Below, one piece after another: positions 1-7,223 of a stretch of 32,598 nt of DNA (the stretch's first letter is position 1; each line of letters begins with the position of its first letter). The notes under the pieces were generated by a model, which saw only the letters and a list, made by a program, of their open reading frames with translations, was not told the DNA's origin and ran no database searches. Source of the DNA: an uncultured Lachnospiraceae bacterium. Lineage in GTDB: Bacteria > Bacillota > Clostridia > Lachnospirales > Lachnospiraceae. Location of the stretch: NCBI GenBank assembly GCA_946182825.1, contig CAMGZH010000028.1, positions 1 to 32,598 of the forward strand, in the 5' to 3' direction. The position numbers and the translations under genes are program-made.

Positions 1-52
1 GCAGAGTAATCTGTTCAGCTGACTGTCACTAATAGATCGAAGGCTTGATCAA
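1..52 (+). rRNA. 23S ribosomal RNA, 3' end (partial)
   Basis: The first bases carry the conserved end of bacterial 23S rRNA: a GCTGACTG stretch, then ACTAATAGATCGA and GGCTTGATC. The gene enters from the left edge, and its exact 3' end is only estimated. The usual 5S rRNA does not follow, because only about 70 bases separate it from tRNA-Thr. Confidence 0.85.
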
Positions 53-122
53 GAAAGTGTATAGCACTTGGTAACTTAACTGTATGAAGTTTTGAAGGTA
101 CTTTATGTATCAAAGGATATAT

Positions 123-195
123 GCCGATGTGGCTCAATTGGCAGAGCAGCTGATTTGTAATCAGCAGGTTAACGGTTCGAGTCCGTTCATCGGCT
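123..195 (+). tRNA. tRNA-Thr (anticodon TGT)
   Basis: A 73-nt cloverleaf. The acceptor arms GCCGATG and CATCGGC pair and are followed by discriminator T. The anticodon stem GCTGA/TCAGC holds the loop TTTGTAA, giving anticodon TGT (Thr, ACA codons). The T arm contains GGTTCGAGTCC. CCA is not encoded. It is probably co-transcribed with the rRNA operon and ended by the hairpin just downstream. Confidence 0.95.
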
Positions 196-199
196 TAGT

Positions 200-239
200 A
201 AAGGAATGTCCAAAGTCTTTGGAGGTTCCTTTTTTTGTT
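200..239 (+). terminator. Rho-independent terminator of the rRNA/tRNA-Thr unit
   Basis: AAGGAA pairs with TTCCTT around an inner stem TCCAAAG/CTTTGGA, and a run of seven T follows. It lies five bases after tRNA-Thr and closes the rRNA operon. Confidence 0.85.
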
Positions 240-368
240 TTGGGATATAAGAAAAAACTGGATGCTATAGGTTGTTCGTGCCTCTTAAAGTGTCGTTCGT
301 GCCCAGGTACTTGAAATCAATGGATGAGGTGTTATTATCATCTGTGAAGGAGTTTAATATTTTAGTAA

Positions 369-548
369 AGAAGGAGTGATTTTAATAATTTTGCTAAAAG
401 TACTGTAGCTCATGAATTTGGTCATTGCTTCTGGTTATGTGATAATCCCTCGACGTCTAAAGCGTCTTTGATGAAGCATACACGGAATAGAAATACGATG
501 ACAATACCGCAATCATTCGACATTCATAATGTTAATGCCAAGTATTAA
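369..548 (+). pseudogene. C-terminal remnant of a zinc metallopeptidase (matrixin-like)
   Basis: An open frame runs from after TAA stops at 363-368 to the TAA at 546-548, with no usable start ahead of the catalytic motif. It encodes a zinc-binding HEFGHCFWLCD segment (HExxHxxxxxD, the metzincin pattern). About 20 residues later comes a Met-turn-like SLMK, then a PQSFD segment near the end. In this family that order marks the last 50-60 residues of a secreted M10-type peptidase. The signal peptide and the N-terminal two thirds are absent, so the piece should be inactive. The 240-368 stretch before it holds only a GTTCGTGCC direct repeat and no gene I can support. Confidence 0.75.
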
Positions 549-561
549 GGGGGAGATTCTT

Positions 562-897
562 ATGAAAAAATATGTTCTGTCTACTTTTGTTACCGGTGTG
601 AAGTCGGATGCAAAGCTTCCCTACACAATTTATGATATTAAGATTTCGAAGATGTATAAAGGAAGCTCAGAGGATAAAATCATTCAGATCAAATGTGTCG
701 GTGGAACGGTAGATGGTGTGGTATATGAGTCTGATATGGCAAACCGGATGGAGGAAGACGGAGCGTACTTATTCCTGGCAAAGACGTTTGAAAACAGTTA
801 TCCGAGTCTGGTTAATGATACACAGGCGTTATATGATTTGAACGAGAAGGGAAATAAGGCAGAGGTAGATGAGATTATGAATCTTTGTAAGCAGTGA
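562..897 (+). CDS. Small secreted-type protein of unknown function lacking a signal peptide (111 aa)
   Basis: The ATG at 562 is chosen because GGGGGAG lies eight bases before it; an in-frame ATG at 529 has no such site and overlaps the peptidase remnant. The protein starts MKKYVLSTFVTG and goes straight into a beta-rich region (PYTIYDIKISKMYKG, then CVGGTVDG, then AYLFLAKTFE). That layout is typical of small extracytoplasmic or lipoprotein domains of Firmicutes. Such proteins normally have a hydrophobic leader after MKKYVL, and here it seems to be missing, so an in-frame deletion of the signal peptide is my inference. It ends in LCKQ. I do not recognise a specific function. It lies 13 bases after the metallopeptidase remnant in the same direction. 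Confidence 0.55.
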   Translation: MKKYVLSTFVTGVKSDAKLPYTIYDIKISKMYKGSSEDKIIQIKCVGGTVDGVVYESDMANRMEEDGAYLFLAKTFENSYPSLVNDTQALYDLNEKGNKAEVDEIMNLCKQ

Positions 898-904
898 AGG
901 GGAG

Positions 905-1043
905 ACGTGCCGCAGTACAAAGCGTCAATCACACATAGGATCATGATTTTCCATTTTCCTCCGATGAGGTTTAAGACTTTTTTCAGTGCACAGCCCTCTC
1001 CGGCCATTTCGTCGCAGAGCGGCGCTTTTTTGATGTTTTCCAT
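905..1043 (-). pseudogene. HxlR-family transcriptional regulator, N-terminal stub
   Basis: Read leftward from ATG at 1043, the first 40 or so residues match the start of HxlR-type winged-helix regulators: a Cys near residue 18, then KKVLNLIGGKWKIMIL, the family's LIGGKW signature with helix 2 following. After about residue 42 the similarity stops and the frame runs into the antisense of the neighbouring gene. The recognition helix and the wing are therefore missing and the stub cannot bind DNA normally. A full gene would be about 110 residues. The left boundary is the point where similarity ends and is approximate. Confidence 0.65.
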
Positions 1044-1338
1044 AGTCAGTTTTTCCTTACCAGGCTAATCTCAAATGCTCCAGAAAAAAGCCTACTCCTG
1101 CGTGGATGCATTCCGTATATTTCCGGTATGGATTTTTGGTCTTCTCTTTGACTATGTTTGGGACGATGGTTTTTCAAACCTATCAGGTGTTTGCAGGAGC
1201 ATCTTCTTTGAAAAGTGTGTACGACAGGCTGTACTTTGCTATGGCGAGGCCGTTGGTCTGGACTGATTGCTGTTGATCCCGTATCGGATCTTGTGTGGGC
1301 GGGATTTTTATGAAGAAAAGAAAGAATGGGGTGAGCAG
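1044..1338 (+). other. Intergenic remnant with a 40-codon open frame
   Basis: About 295 bases separate the HxlR stub from the MBL gene. An open frame at 1154-1276 (MFGTMVFQTYQ..., ending PLVWTDCC) has a hydrophobic start and extends upstream in frame without a start codon. It looks like a piece of a membrane protein, with only a vague resemblance to acyltransferase membrane segments. Nothing firm can be assigned. Confidence 0.3.
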
Positions 1339-2162
1339 ATGGAGAAGGTAAAGGAGCTAAAGGTCGTACCTTTGATGGAAGACAATTTATGTGAAGAAGG
1401 AATGGTTGCAGAACATGGCCTCTCCCTTTATATTGAGACAAACCGCCATAAGCTTATTGTGGATACCGGTCAGTCGGATAAGACCTGGGATAATGCCCGG
1501 GCGAAAGGGATCGACCTTTCCCTTGTGGATACGGTCTTCTTAAGTCATGGGCACTACGATCATTCCGGTGGTCTTTTAACCTTCGCTCGTCTTCATCCAA
1601 CAGTTCCGGTTTATCTGAGAGAAAATGCCGGGGGAGCATATTATTCCCGCAGGAAGGATGGAGAGAAATACATTGGGATCGATCCGGCTATCTTGGAGCT
1701 TTCCTCTCTTCATTTTATAAAAGGGAATACGATCCTTGATGAGGAAATCTCTGTTTTTACCGGTGTTGCCCCAAAACGATTATGGCCCAAGGGCAATAGG
1801 AGGCTTCTAAAAAAGAAGATGGTGTTTTCCTTCAGGACGACTTTTCTCATGAACAGTATGTGGTTATTCAGTATACCTCCGGCAAGTATGCTCTGATTTC
1901 CGGTTGTGCCCATAATGGCATTTTGAATATTTTAGACCGTTTTCGCGAGATTTACCATGGGGATCCGGCGGTTGTGATCAGCGGTTTTCATATGATTCGC
2001 TCAAAGTATGAAAAGGAGGATCTGGAAGATATCCGCAGCGTTGGAAGAGAACTGGCAGAAATGGACACGGTTTTTTATTCCGGTCATTGCACCGGAGAAG
2101 TAGCGTTTGCTGAATTGAAGGAGATTATGGGAGACAAGCTTCAGGCGATTTCCGAAATGTAG
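1339..2162 (+). pseudogene. MBL-fold metallo-hydrolase split by a -1 frameshift
   Basis: A metallo-beta-lactamase-fold protein of the COG1237 type, related to archaeal dihydropterin-RFAP synthases. The start at 1339 is preceded by GGGGTGAG. The zinc motif SHGHYDHSGG is in the first part, after LIVDTG. The second part, in another frame, carries LISGCAHNGI, VVISGFH and YSGHCTG, the remaining metal ligands. The first frame loses similarity after GNRRLLKK. Shifting -1 at A-AAA-AAG (1809-1815) continues exactly as EDGVFLQDDFSHEQYVVIQ, so one missing base, or programmed slippage, separates the halves. Joined, the protein has about 274 residues, a normal family length apart from a slightly short C-terminus. 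Surrounding decay makes a simple mutation the first guess. Confidence 0.8.
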
Positions 2163-2240
2163 CAAACAAGGATTTTTTGGAGTGATATTGTCATAACGGA
2201 AGGATTTTGCACAGCATTGTATTAAGGGAGGGTTAATCTT

Positions 2241-2524
2241 ATGCGAAAATTTATTGGAATATGTATGTTATGCGTGCTTTGCTTGTGCCTTTGCTCCTGT
2301 AAGGGAAGTGATACAACAGGAAAGACAAAACATGTGAGTGCGGATGGTAAAGTTGACGAATATAAGTCTGTACAGGAATTAGAAAATGATGCGGAAGCAA
2401 TCCTTAAAGTGACCCGTTTGGGGAAGGAAGATCCATTGTTATGAAAAATGAAGCAGGAAAAAAGTTGAGTGATTTTTCACCCTATCAGGAGATTTGGGAG
2501 GCCGTACGGGCGAAATACAGGTAA
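2241..2524 (+). pseudogene. Lipoprotein gene, broken
   Basis: The ATG at 2241 follows AAGGGAGGG. The product begins with a lysine/arginine n-region, a cysteine-rich hydrophobic stretch and a lipobox ending LCSC, then KGSDTTGK, so it would be an exported lipoprotein. The first frame stops at 2442-2444 after 67 codons (VQELENDAEAILKVTRLGKEDPLL). A -1 frame continues from ATG 2441 to TAA 2522-2524 as MKNEAGKKLSDF...VRAKYR, and the stop and start overlap as ATGA. The SVQELENDAEAILK motif normally precedes a longer beta domain that is absent here. I infer a deletion plus frameshift. A natural pair of tiny ORFs is possible but less likely. Confidence 0.5.
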
Positions 2525-2559
2525 TGATGTAAATCTTTTAGTGCAAATATGGGATGATA

Positions 2560-2590
2560 AAGCCACCGGTTTTACGGTGGCTTTGTTGTT
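2560..2590 (+). terminator. Rho-independent terminator after the lipoprotein remnant
   Basis: AGCCACCG (2561-2568) pairs with CGGTGGCT around a short TTTTA loop, followed by a T-rich stretch (TTGTTGTT). Confidence 0.75.
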
Positions 2591-2720
2591 CTGTATTTGA
2601 TATATATTTTGTATGTTGTCAGCAATATGCTGAAGAGTTGAATATTTGACAATTATACAAAAAAGTTGTACTCTTCATTTGGTAAAAATGTAACATTTCT
2701 ATAGAGGGGAGAATTTACGC

Positions 2721-2795
2721 ATGAAATTAATTTACGCAGGTCAATCGCTCGTAAAGAGTAACAAGGGGAGGATTCATTGTGAAACGAAACAGTAA
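2721..2795 (+). CDS. Possible 24-residue leader peptide before the acyltransferase
   Basis: ATG at 2721 is preceded by GAGGGGAG with nine bases between. The frame encodes MKLIYAGQSLVKSNKGR... and ends at TAA 2793-2795, overlapping the first 17 bases of the acyltransferase gene in another frame. That layout would allow translational coupling. A short direct repeat AATTTACGCA lies at 2712 and 2728. No homology is recognised and this may not be expressed. Confidence 0.25.
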   Translation: MKLIYAGQSLVKSNKGRIHCETKQ

Positions 2796-3861
2796 AATCG
2801 AATTTATGAGAGCTTTCTTTTGCCTGATGGTTATTCTCTTTCATGCAGGTAGAAAGCTGAATATACAACCGATTCATATAATGAACCTGGAAGTGACGTT
2901 TCTGGGATACGGGTATATTGGGGTTGAGTTCTTTTTCCTTGTGTCCGGATTTTTGTTGGGGAAATCGGTATATAAAATGAGACAGCAATCCCTACAATCG
3001 CCTGATTTAGGAGAAGAAACCTGGTCCTTTTGGAAACGCAAATTCATGTCTGTCTTCCCTCATAATGTCATCGCAATTGTGCTTGTCTTTGGAATATGTG
3101 CCTTCGAAAAGAACTGGCATGGCGTCACCTTGTTAAAGAATTTGGCAAATGCAATTCCGCAACTGTTTTTTGCACAGAAACTGGGCTTTAATTTCAAAAG
3201 TGTCAACGGAATCACCTGGTATATTTCTGCTATGTTAATTTCCATGCTGATTTTGTATCCTCTGTGCAGAAAATACTACTCCATGTTTGTTCATGTAATT
3301 GGGCCATTGATTGGATTTTATCTTCTTGGTTATATCTATTTTTCGACCGGATCCGTTTCCGGTGTCAATTCATGGTTGGCTTGTGATTTCAAATGCGTTG
3401 AAAGAGCCTTTGCGGAAATAAGCCTTGGCATTGTTTGCTTTGAAATTGCAAGACAGTTAAGTGAAAAGAAAAAAACCAAAGTTCAACGAGGGATTGCAAC
3501 TTTCATAGAAGTCTTCGGGTATTTGTTTGTCACAATGTTTGCTCTGTTTACGCTACCAAAGAAATATGAAATTTTTTGTATCTGTCTCTTGGCGATCAGT
3601 ATTGTCTTGACATTCAGCGAATACAGTTACGGGCTTTCGCTCTTTGATCATGCGTGGGTTTATAGGTTGGGTAAATTAAGCCTTCCTCTGTACTTGAATC
3701 AGATGTTTGCAATTCATGTTGCAAAAAATTTGGGGGGGGTCGTATCGCATCCGGATTCAACTTATTATACTTGTGCTGGCTTTGATTGTATCCTGTGTCA
3801 TTTCCGAGCTTCTGATAAAGATGTACAAACGTTTCGCTCCATCTTATTAATTCCGGCGTAG
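2779..3861 (+). CDS. Acyltransferase-3 family membrane protein, C-terminus frameshifted
   Basis: An integral-membrane O-acyltransferase (acyltransferase_3/OafA type) that would acetylate or acylate cell-envelope sugars. It starts with GTG after AAGGGGAGG. Family marks are KIEFMRAFFCLMVILFHAG near the N-terminus, with the catalytic-type His in the first helix, then GYIGVEFFFLVSGFLLG, and later PLYLNQMFAIHV near the end; eight or more hydrophobic helices are visible. At 3732-3739 eight G in a row change the frame. The annotated frame ends as a polar tail unlike a membrane helix. With seven G the sequence would read LGGSYRIRIQLIILVLALIV, a proper last helix, and stop at 3848-3850. The gene is therefore either phase-variable, mutated or misread at that tract. 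Confidence 0.8.
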   Translation: MKRNSKIEFMRAFFCLMVILFHAGRKLNIQPIHIMNLEVTFLGYGYIGVEFFFLVSGFLLGKSVYKMRQQSLQSPDLGEETWSFWKRKFMSVFPHNVIAIVLVFGICAFEKNWHGVTLLKNLANAIPQLFFAQKLGFNFKSVNGITWYISAMLISMLILYPLCRKYYSMFVHVIGPLIGFYLLGYIYFSTGSVSGVNSWLACDFKCVERAFAEISLGIVCFEIARQLSEKKKTKVQRGIATFIEVFGYLFVTMFALFTLPKKYEIFCICLLAISIVLTFSEYSYGLSLFDHAWVYRLGKLSLPLYLNQMFAIHVAKNLGGVVSHPDSTYYTCAGFDCILCHFRASDKDVQTFRSILLIPA

Positions 3862-3888
3862 GCTCGTTGTTATATAAAAAGTTATACA

Positions 3889-3932
3889 AAAAGGGACTGG
3901 GAAATGATTTAAATCATTTTCCGGTCCCTTTT
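3889..3932. terminator. Bidirectional terminator between the acyltransferase and threonine aldolase
   Basis: A long hairpin: AAAGGGAC pairs with GTCCCTTT, continued by AATGATTT/AAATCATT in the middle, with A-runs on one side and T-runs on the other. It serves the converging genes on both strands. Confidence 0.8.
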
Positions 3933-3937
3933 CGATA

Positions 3938-3952
3938 CGAGCGAGTCTTGAC
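3938..3952. repeat. 15-mer shared with the palindromic element at 15931
   Basis: CGAGCGAGTCTTGAC occurs here and, identically, at 15940-15954, where it is the right arm of a perfect hairpin. Here the left arm is missing, so this looks like the stub of a dispersed repeat. Confidence 0.5.
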
Positions 3953-3958
3953 AAGAAG

Positions 3959-5035
3959 TTATGAGTTGCCTGAAAGGATGGGAGGCAATTGTGCAAGCAG
4001 TGCATCCACATCTTCTTTCGTTGTTGCCCAGCTGGTGCAGAAGCGAATCACGGTATGATTTTCATCGTAGCGTTCCATATAGCCGTAGACAACATCGGCA
4101 GATAAATCATCGAGCATATCATTTGGTACGATGAAGAACTGCTGATTGGTAGGGGAATCCAGATAAAGACGGTACCCCTTCTGAATCAGAGCCTGTTTGA
4201 TTTCCATGGCAAAGGTAACGGCGTTTTGACTGATCTTCTGGTACAGATCGTCTGTAAAAAGCTCATCGAACTGGAGGGCACAGGCGAAGCCCTTGGCGAG
4301 AAGGGCGCCGTGCTGCTTGATCCGGGTTTCAAAATGAGCCGGCTGATTCTTGTGTGTGAAAACAACAGCTTCTCCATAGAGAGCACCGACTTTGGTTCCT
4401 CCGATATAGAACACATCGGAATTTGCGGCGATTTCCGGAAGAGAAGGGTAAATCTTCTCCTCGGAGTTTCTGGCAGCAGCTAAAGCATAGCCGAGTCTAG
4501 CTCCATCAAGGAAAAGCGGAATTTTATGGGCTTCACAGATTTCGTGAAGCTTTTTTAATTCTTCTGTTGTGTATAGTGTACCGTATTCGGTAGGGTGGGA
4601 AATATAGACCATTCCCGGGAACACCATATGATCGTGATTGGCGTCGGCGTAGAATGTGTCAATATAGCTGCAAAGTTCGTCGGCATGAATCTTACCCTCA
4701 TGGGAAGGAAGGGTAAGAACCTTATGGCCGCTGAACTCGATGGCGCCGGCTTCATGAACAGAGACATGGCCGGTTTCGGCAGCAATAACCCCTTCATAAG
4801 GAGCACACATGGTATCAATTATGGTCTGGTTGGTCTGGGTACCGCCGGTTAGAAAAACAATATCGGCCTCTTCGTTACCGATGGCTTTTCGAATCTTGTC
4901 CGTAGCAGAAGCTGTGATATCATCATGGCCGTATCCACTGTGATGGGTGCGGCTTACTTCGAGCATCCGCTGTAGTATCTTCTCGTGGGCAAATTCCTGG
5001 TAGTCACTGCCAAACCATAGTTTCTTGCTGCTCAT
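3959..5035 (-). CDS. ltaE: Low-specificity threonine aldolase (PLP enzyme)
   Basis: Cleaves threonine or allo-threonine to glycine and acetaldehyde in the cytoplasm, with pyridoxal phosphate. The 358-residue protein shows the fold-type-I signatures in order: GYGHDD near residue 35, FLTGGTQTNQ at 61-70, the PLP-stacking His in HVSVHEAGA (about 94), FLDGARLGYA with Asp177, and the Schiff-base Lys215 in YIGGTKVGALYGE. The length is normal for the bacterial family. The start at 5035 is supported by GAAAGGA upstream. It lies 70 bases downstream of ddh on the same strand and may share its transcript, although a separate promoter cannot be excluded. The terminator at 3889-3932 ends it. Confidence 0.88.
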   Translation of the reverse strand: MSSKKLWFGSDYQEFAHEKILQRMLEVSRTHHSGYGHDDITASATDKIRKAIGNEEADIVFLTGGTQTNQTIIDTMCAPYEGVIAAETGHVSVHEAGAIEFSGHKVLTLPSHEGKIHADELCSYIDTFYADANHDHMVFPGMVYISHPTEYGTLYTTEELKKLHEICEAHKIPLFLDGARLGYALAAARNSEEKIYPSLPEIAANSDVFYIGGTKVGALYGEAVVFTHKNQPAHFETRIKQHGALLAKGFACALQFDELFTDDLYQKISQNAVTFAMEIKQALIQKGYRLYLDSPTNQQFFIVPNDMLDDLSADVVYGYMERYDENHTVIRFCTSWATTKEDVDALLAQLPPILSGNS

Positions 5036-5105
5036 AGTAATCCTTTCGTAATTTTTCAGCCTGCTGAACAGTTACATCCTTTCATGTATGCATTCCCTGG
5101 TTGTC

Positions 5106-6083
5106 TTACAGATAGTGAGCTCTTAACTCGTCACCGCTTAATGGGGAGAGGTAGGAAGGAGCAATGTCAAGCATTGTCTTGGCACCACTTACACCTTCCT
5201 GATTCATACGGTAAGCTGCACGGGCGCAGGCAGCGAGAACGGAACCTGTAAACTGTGGGTTGGAGTCAAGCTTTAAGCTGTACTCGATGACATGTGTATT
5301 CTCCTGAGAGAGACCGCTCTTACCGGTGTAGATCACCTTACCACCGTGTGGAAGACCTGCGTGGTTCTTCTGAAGCTCTTCCTCGGAAATAAAGTTAACA
5401 GTGGTATCGTAATCAGAGAAGTAATTTGGCATGGTCTTGATCTCCTGCTCGATTCGTGCAAGATCAGCACCTTCCTCTGCAACGACCCAGCACTCACGGG
5501 TGTGCTTCTGGCGGGTTGTAAGCTCCGGGTTGCTTCCACTTCGAACGGCCTCTAAAGCAGACTCTACAGGAATTGTGTACTGACGGGCATCCTTGACACC
5601 ATCGATTCGACGAATAGCATCAGAATGTCCCTGAGAAACACCTTTGCCCCAGAAGGTATAAGCCTCGCCCCCCGGAAGAACGGAGTAAGCGTATACGCGG
5701 GAAAGAGAGAACATGCCCGGATCCCATCCGCAGGAAATGATGCCAACCTTGCCGGCCTTTTTAGCGGCAGCATCTACATTGGCGAAGTGCTCCGGAATAC
5801 GTGCGTGAGTATCAAAACTGTCAATGACATTGAACTTGTCTGCATATGCAGGAGTCATTTCAGGAAGATCGGTAGCAGAACCGCCGCAGATGATCAGAAC
5901 GTCGATATCATCTGTCATCTTCTCAAGATCATCGGTGGAGTAAACCTTGCATCCGGATTCTGTCTTAATAGTGGAAGGATCTCTTCTGGAGAAAACACCT
6001 ACCAGCTCCTGATCGGCATTGGCAACAACAGCGGCCTCAACACCTTTTCCCAAGTTTCCATAACCTAAAATACCAATTTTCAC
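5106..6083 (-). CDS. ddh: meso-diaminopimelate D-dehydrogenase
   Basis: Makes meso-diaminopimelate from tetrahydrodipicolinate, ammonia and NADPH in one step, short-cutting the lysine/peptidoglycan precursor pathway. The 325 residues begin with the Rossmann motif GILGYGNLGKG and continue with VGVFSRRDP. Substrate-site segments of the Corynebacterium enzyme are also present: GGSATDLPE, SCGWDPGMFSLSRVYA, FWGKGVSQGHSDAIRRI, TMPNYFSDYD, AGLPHGGKVI and YSLKLDSNPQFT. The start codon is GTG at 6083, six bases after AGGAGG. A strong promoter lies upstream on the same strand. Sharing a strand with threonine aldolase suggests an amino-acid metabolism pair, but the two steps are not directly linked. Confidence 0.95.
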   Translation of the reverse strand: MKIGILGYGNLGKGVEAAVVANADQELVGVFSRRDPSTIKTESGCKVYSTDDLEKMTDDIDVLIICGGSATDLPEMTPAYADKFNVIDSFDTHARIPEHFANVDAAAKKAGKVGIISCGWDPGMFSLSRVYAYSVLPGGEAYTFWGKGVSQGHSDAIRRIDGVKDARQYTIPVESALEAVRSGSNPELTTRQKHTRECWVVAEEGADLARIEQEIKTMPNYFSDYDTTVNFISEEELQKNHAGLPHGGKVIYTGKSGLSQENTHVIEYSLKLDSNPQFTGSVLAACARAAYRMNQEGVSGAKTMLDIAPSYLSPLSGDELRAHYL

Positions 6084-6131
6084 AGTAAACCTCCTGTCAA
6101 ATAGATAGTTGTGTCTAAATCGCTATGAAAA

Positions 6132-6160
6132 AGTATAACTTTTTACCCCGGTTATGTAAA
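6132..6160 (-). promoter_or_regulatory. Sigma-A type promoter of ddh
   Basis: Read on the minus strand, TTTACA (6160-6155) and TATACT (6137-6132) are separated by exactly 17 bases, about 50 bases before the GTG start. Confidence 0.7.
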
Positions 6161-6171
6161 TCAGAAATTTT

Positions 6172-6185
6172 ATGACAAATGTCAT
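6172..6185. promoter_or_regulatory. Perfect inverted repeat between ddh and the ABC operon
   Basis: ATGACA-AA-TGTCAT, a perfect six-base inverted repeat, with a further ATGAC half-copy at 6192. It sits in the divergent intergenic region, behind the ddh promoter and about 100 bases ahead of the ABC-transporter operon. It could be the operator of the operon's own response regulator; that link is inference. Confidence 0.4.
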
Positions 6186-6281
6186 ATCAGCTTATGACGG
6201 CGTTCACTACAACATCATCGGAACAAGTCGTAGGATAGAGTCGTAGAAAACAACAGGATCAAGAGAAACGGGAGAGAAGAT

Positions 6282-7223
6282 ATGGAACAGACGATTGTTG
6301 CAATAGATCAGCTGGTAAAAAGATATCGGGAGAAACTGGCAGTGGACCATTTTTCCATGAAGGTCATGGAGGGCGAGATCTTAGGTCTCTTAGGACCCAA
6401 CGGATCCGGAAAGACCACGACGATTAACTGCCTGCTTTCCTTATTAAAATTCGATAAGGGCGAGATCACTGTTTTTGGAAAACCTATGAGTCCGGAGGCC
6501 TATGATTTGAAAGGGCAGATCGGTGTTGTTCCGCAGAATGTGGCAGTGATTCAGACGCTGACGGTTGCGGAGAATATTGATTTTTTCTGTGGACTGTATA
6601 TCAAAGACAGGAAAACAAGAAAGCAGTATGTGGAGGAGGCCATCCGGATGACAGGCCTTGAGGAATATCGGAAGTATTATCCCAAGAAGCTTTCCGGGGG
6701 ACTGATCCGGCGACTGAACATTGCTTGCGGAATCGCCCACAAACCCAAGCTGATCATTTTTGATGAACCGACGGTTGCGGTGGATCCTCAGAGCCGTAAT
6801 GCCATTCTTGAGGGAATTCGTGAAATGAATCGGCAGGGTGCCACGATCATTTATACCTCCCATTACATGGAAGAAGTGGAGGAACTCTGTACAAGAATCA
6901 TTATCATGGACAGAGGAAGGAATGTGGCTGAGGGCACAACAGCGCAGCTGAAGGCGTCTCTTCGGAATCGGGAAACCATCCGCATGGAGATGGTGACTTG
7001 CACGGATGAAATGCTTGCGGATCTAAAGGAGATCAATCATGTCTATGAAGTGAAGGTGGATGGGGAGTGTCTTATGATCCGCTGTGATGGTGGAACCCAT
7101 AATCTGGTACATATCATGGGTTATTTTGCAGAGAAAAATATTCCCTTCGGTCGCGTGGTCACCGAGCTTCCGACCTTAAATGATGTCTTCCTTGAGATCA
7201 CAGGAAAGGAGCTGAGAGATTGA
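6282..7223 (+). CDS. ABC transporter ATP-binding protein (LnrL/CcmA-like)
   Basis: Energises the two ABC-2 permeases that follow. Visible motifs are Walker A GPNGSGKTT (38-46), Q-loop Gln85, signature LSGGLIRRL (from 137), Walker B LIIFDEP (Asp161, Glu162) and the switch His194 in YTSHYMEEVEE. The C-terminal region after residue 220 is the short extension of DrrA-type drug-export ATPases. At 313 residues it is very close to the Bacillus LnrL ATPase of the linearmycin exporter. The next gene overlaps its stop as TGATG. Five genes in one direction (ATPase, permease, permease, kinase, regulator) point to a self-sensing efflux system for a membrane-active compound. The substrate is not shown by the sequence. 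Confidence 0.93.
   Translation: MEQTIVAIDQLVKRYREKLAVDHFSMKVMEGEILGLLGPNGSGKTTTINCLLSLLKFDKGEITVFGKPMSPEAYDLKGQIGVVPQNVAVIQTLTVAENIDFFCGLYIKDRKTRKQYVEEAIRMTGLEEYRKYYPKKLSGGLIRRLNIACGIAHKPKLIIFDEPTVAVDPQSRNAILEGIREMNRQGATIIYTSHYMEEVEELCTRIIIMDRGRNVAEGTTAQLKASLRNRETIRMEMVTCTDEMLADLKEINHVYEVKVDGECLMIRCDGGTHNLVHIMGYFAEKNIPFGRVVTELPTLNDVFLEITGKELRD

Noticed and set aside
105-314. Short open frame across tRNA-Thr
   Set aside because: It overlaps the complete tRNA and the terminator, so it is a chance frame.
1798-1815. AGGAGG taken as proof of programmed frameshifting
   Set aside because: The spacing of five bases is close to normal initiation spacing and not the longer distance that favours -1 slippage; kept only as a possibility.
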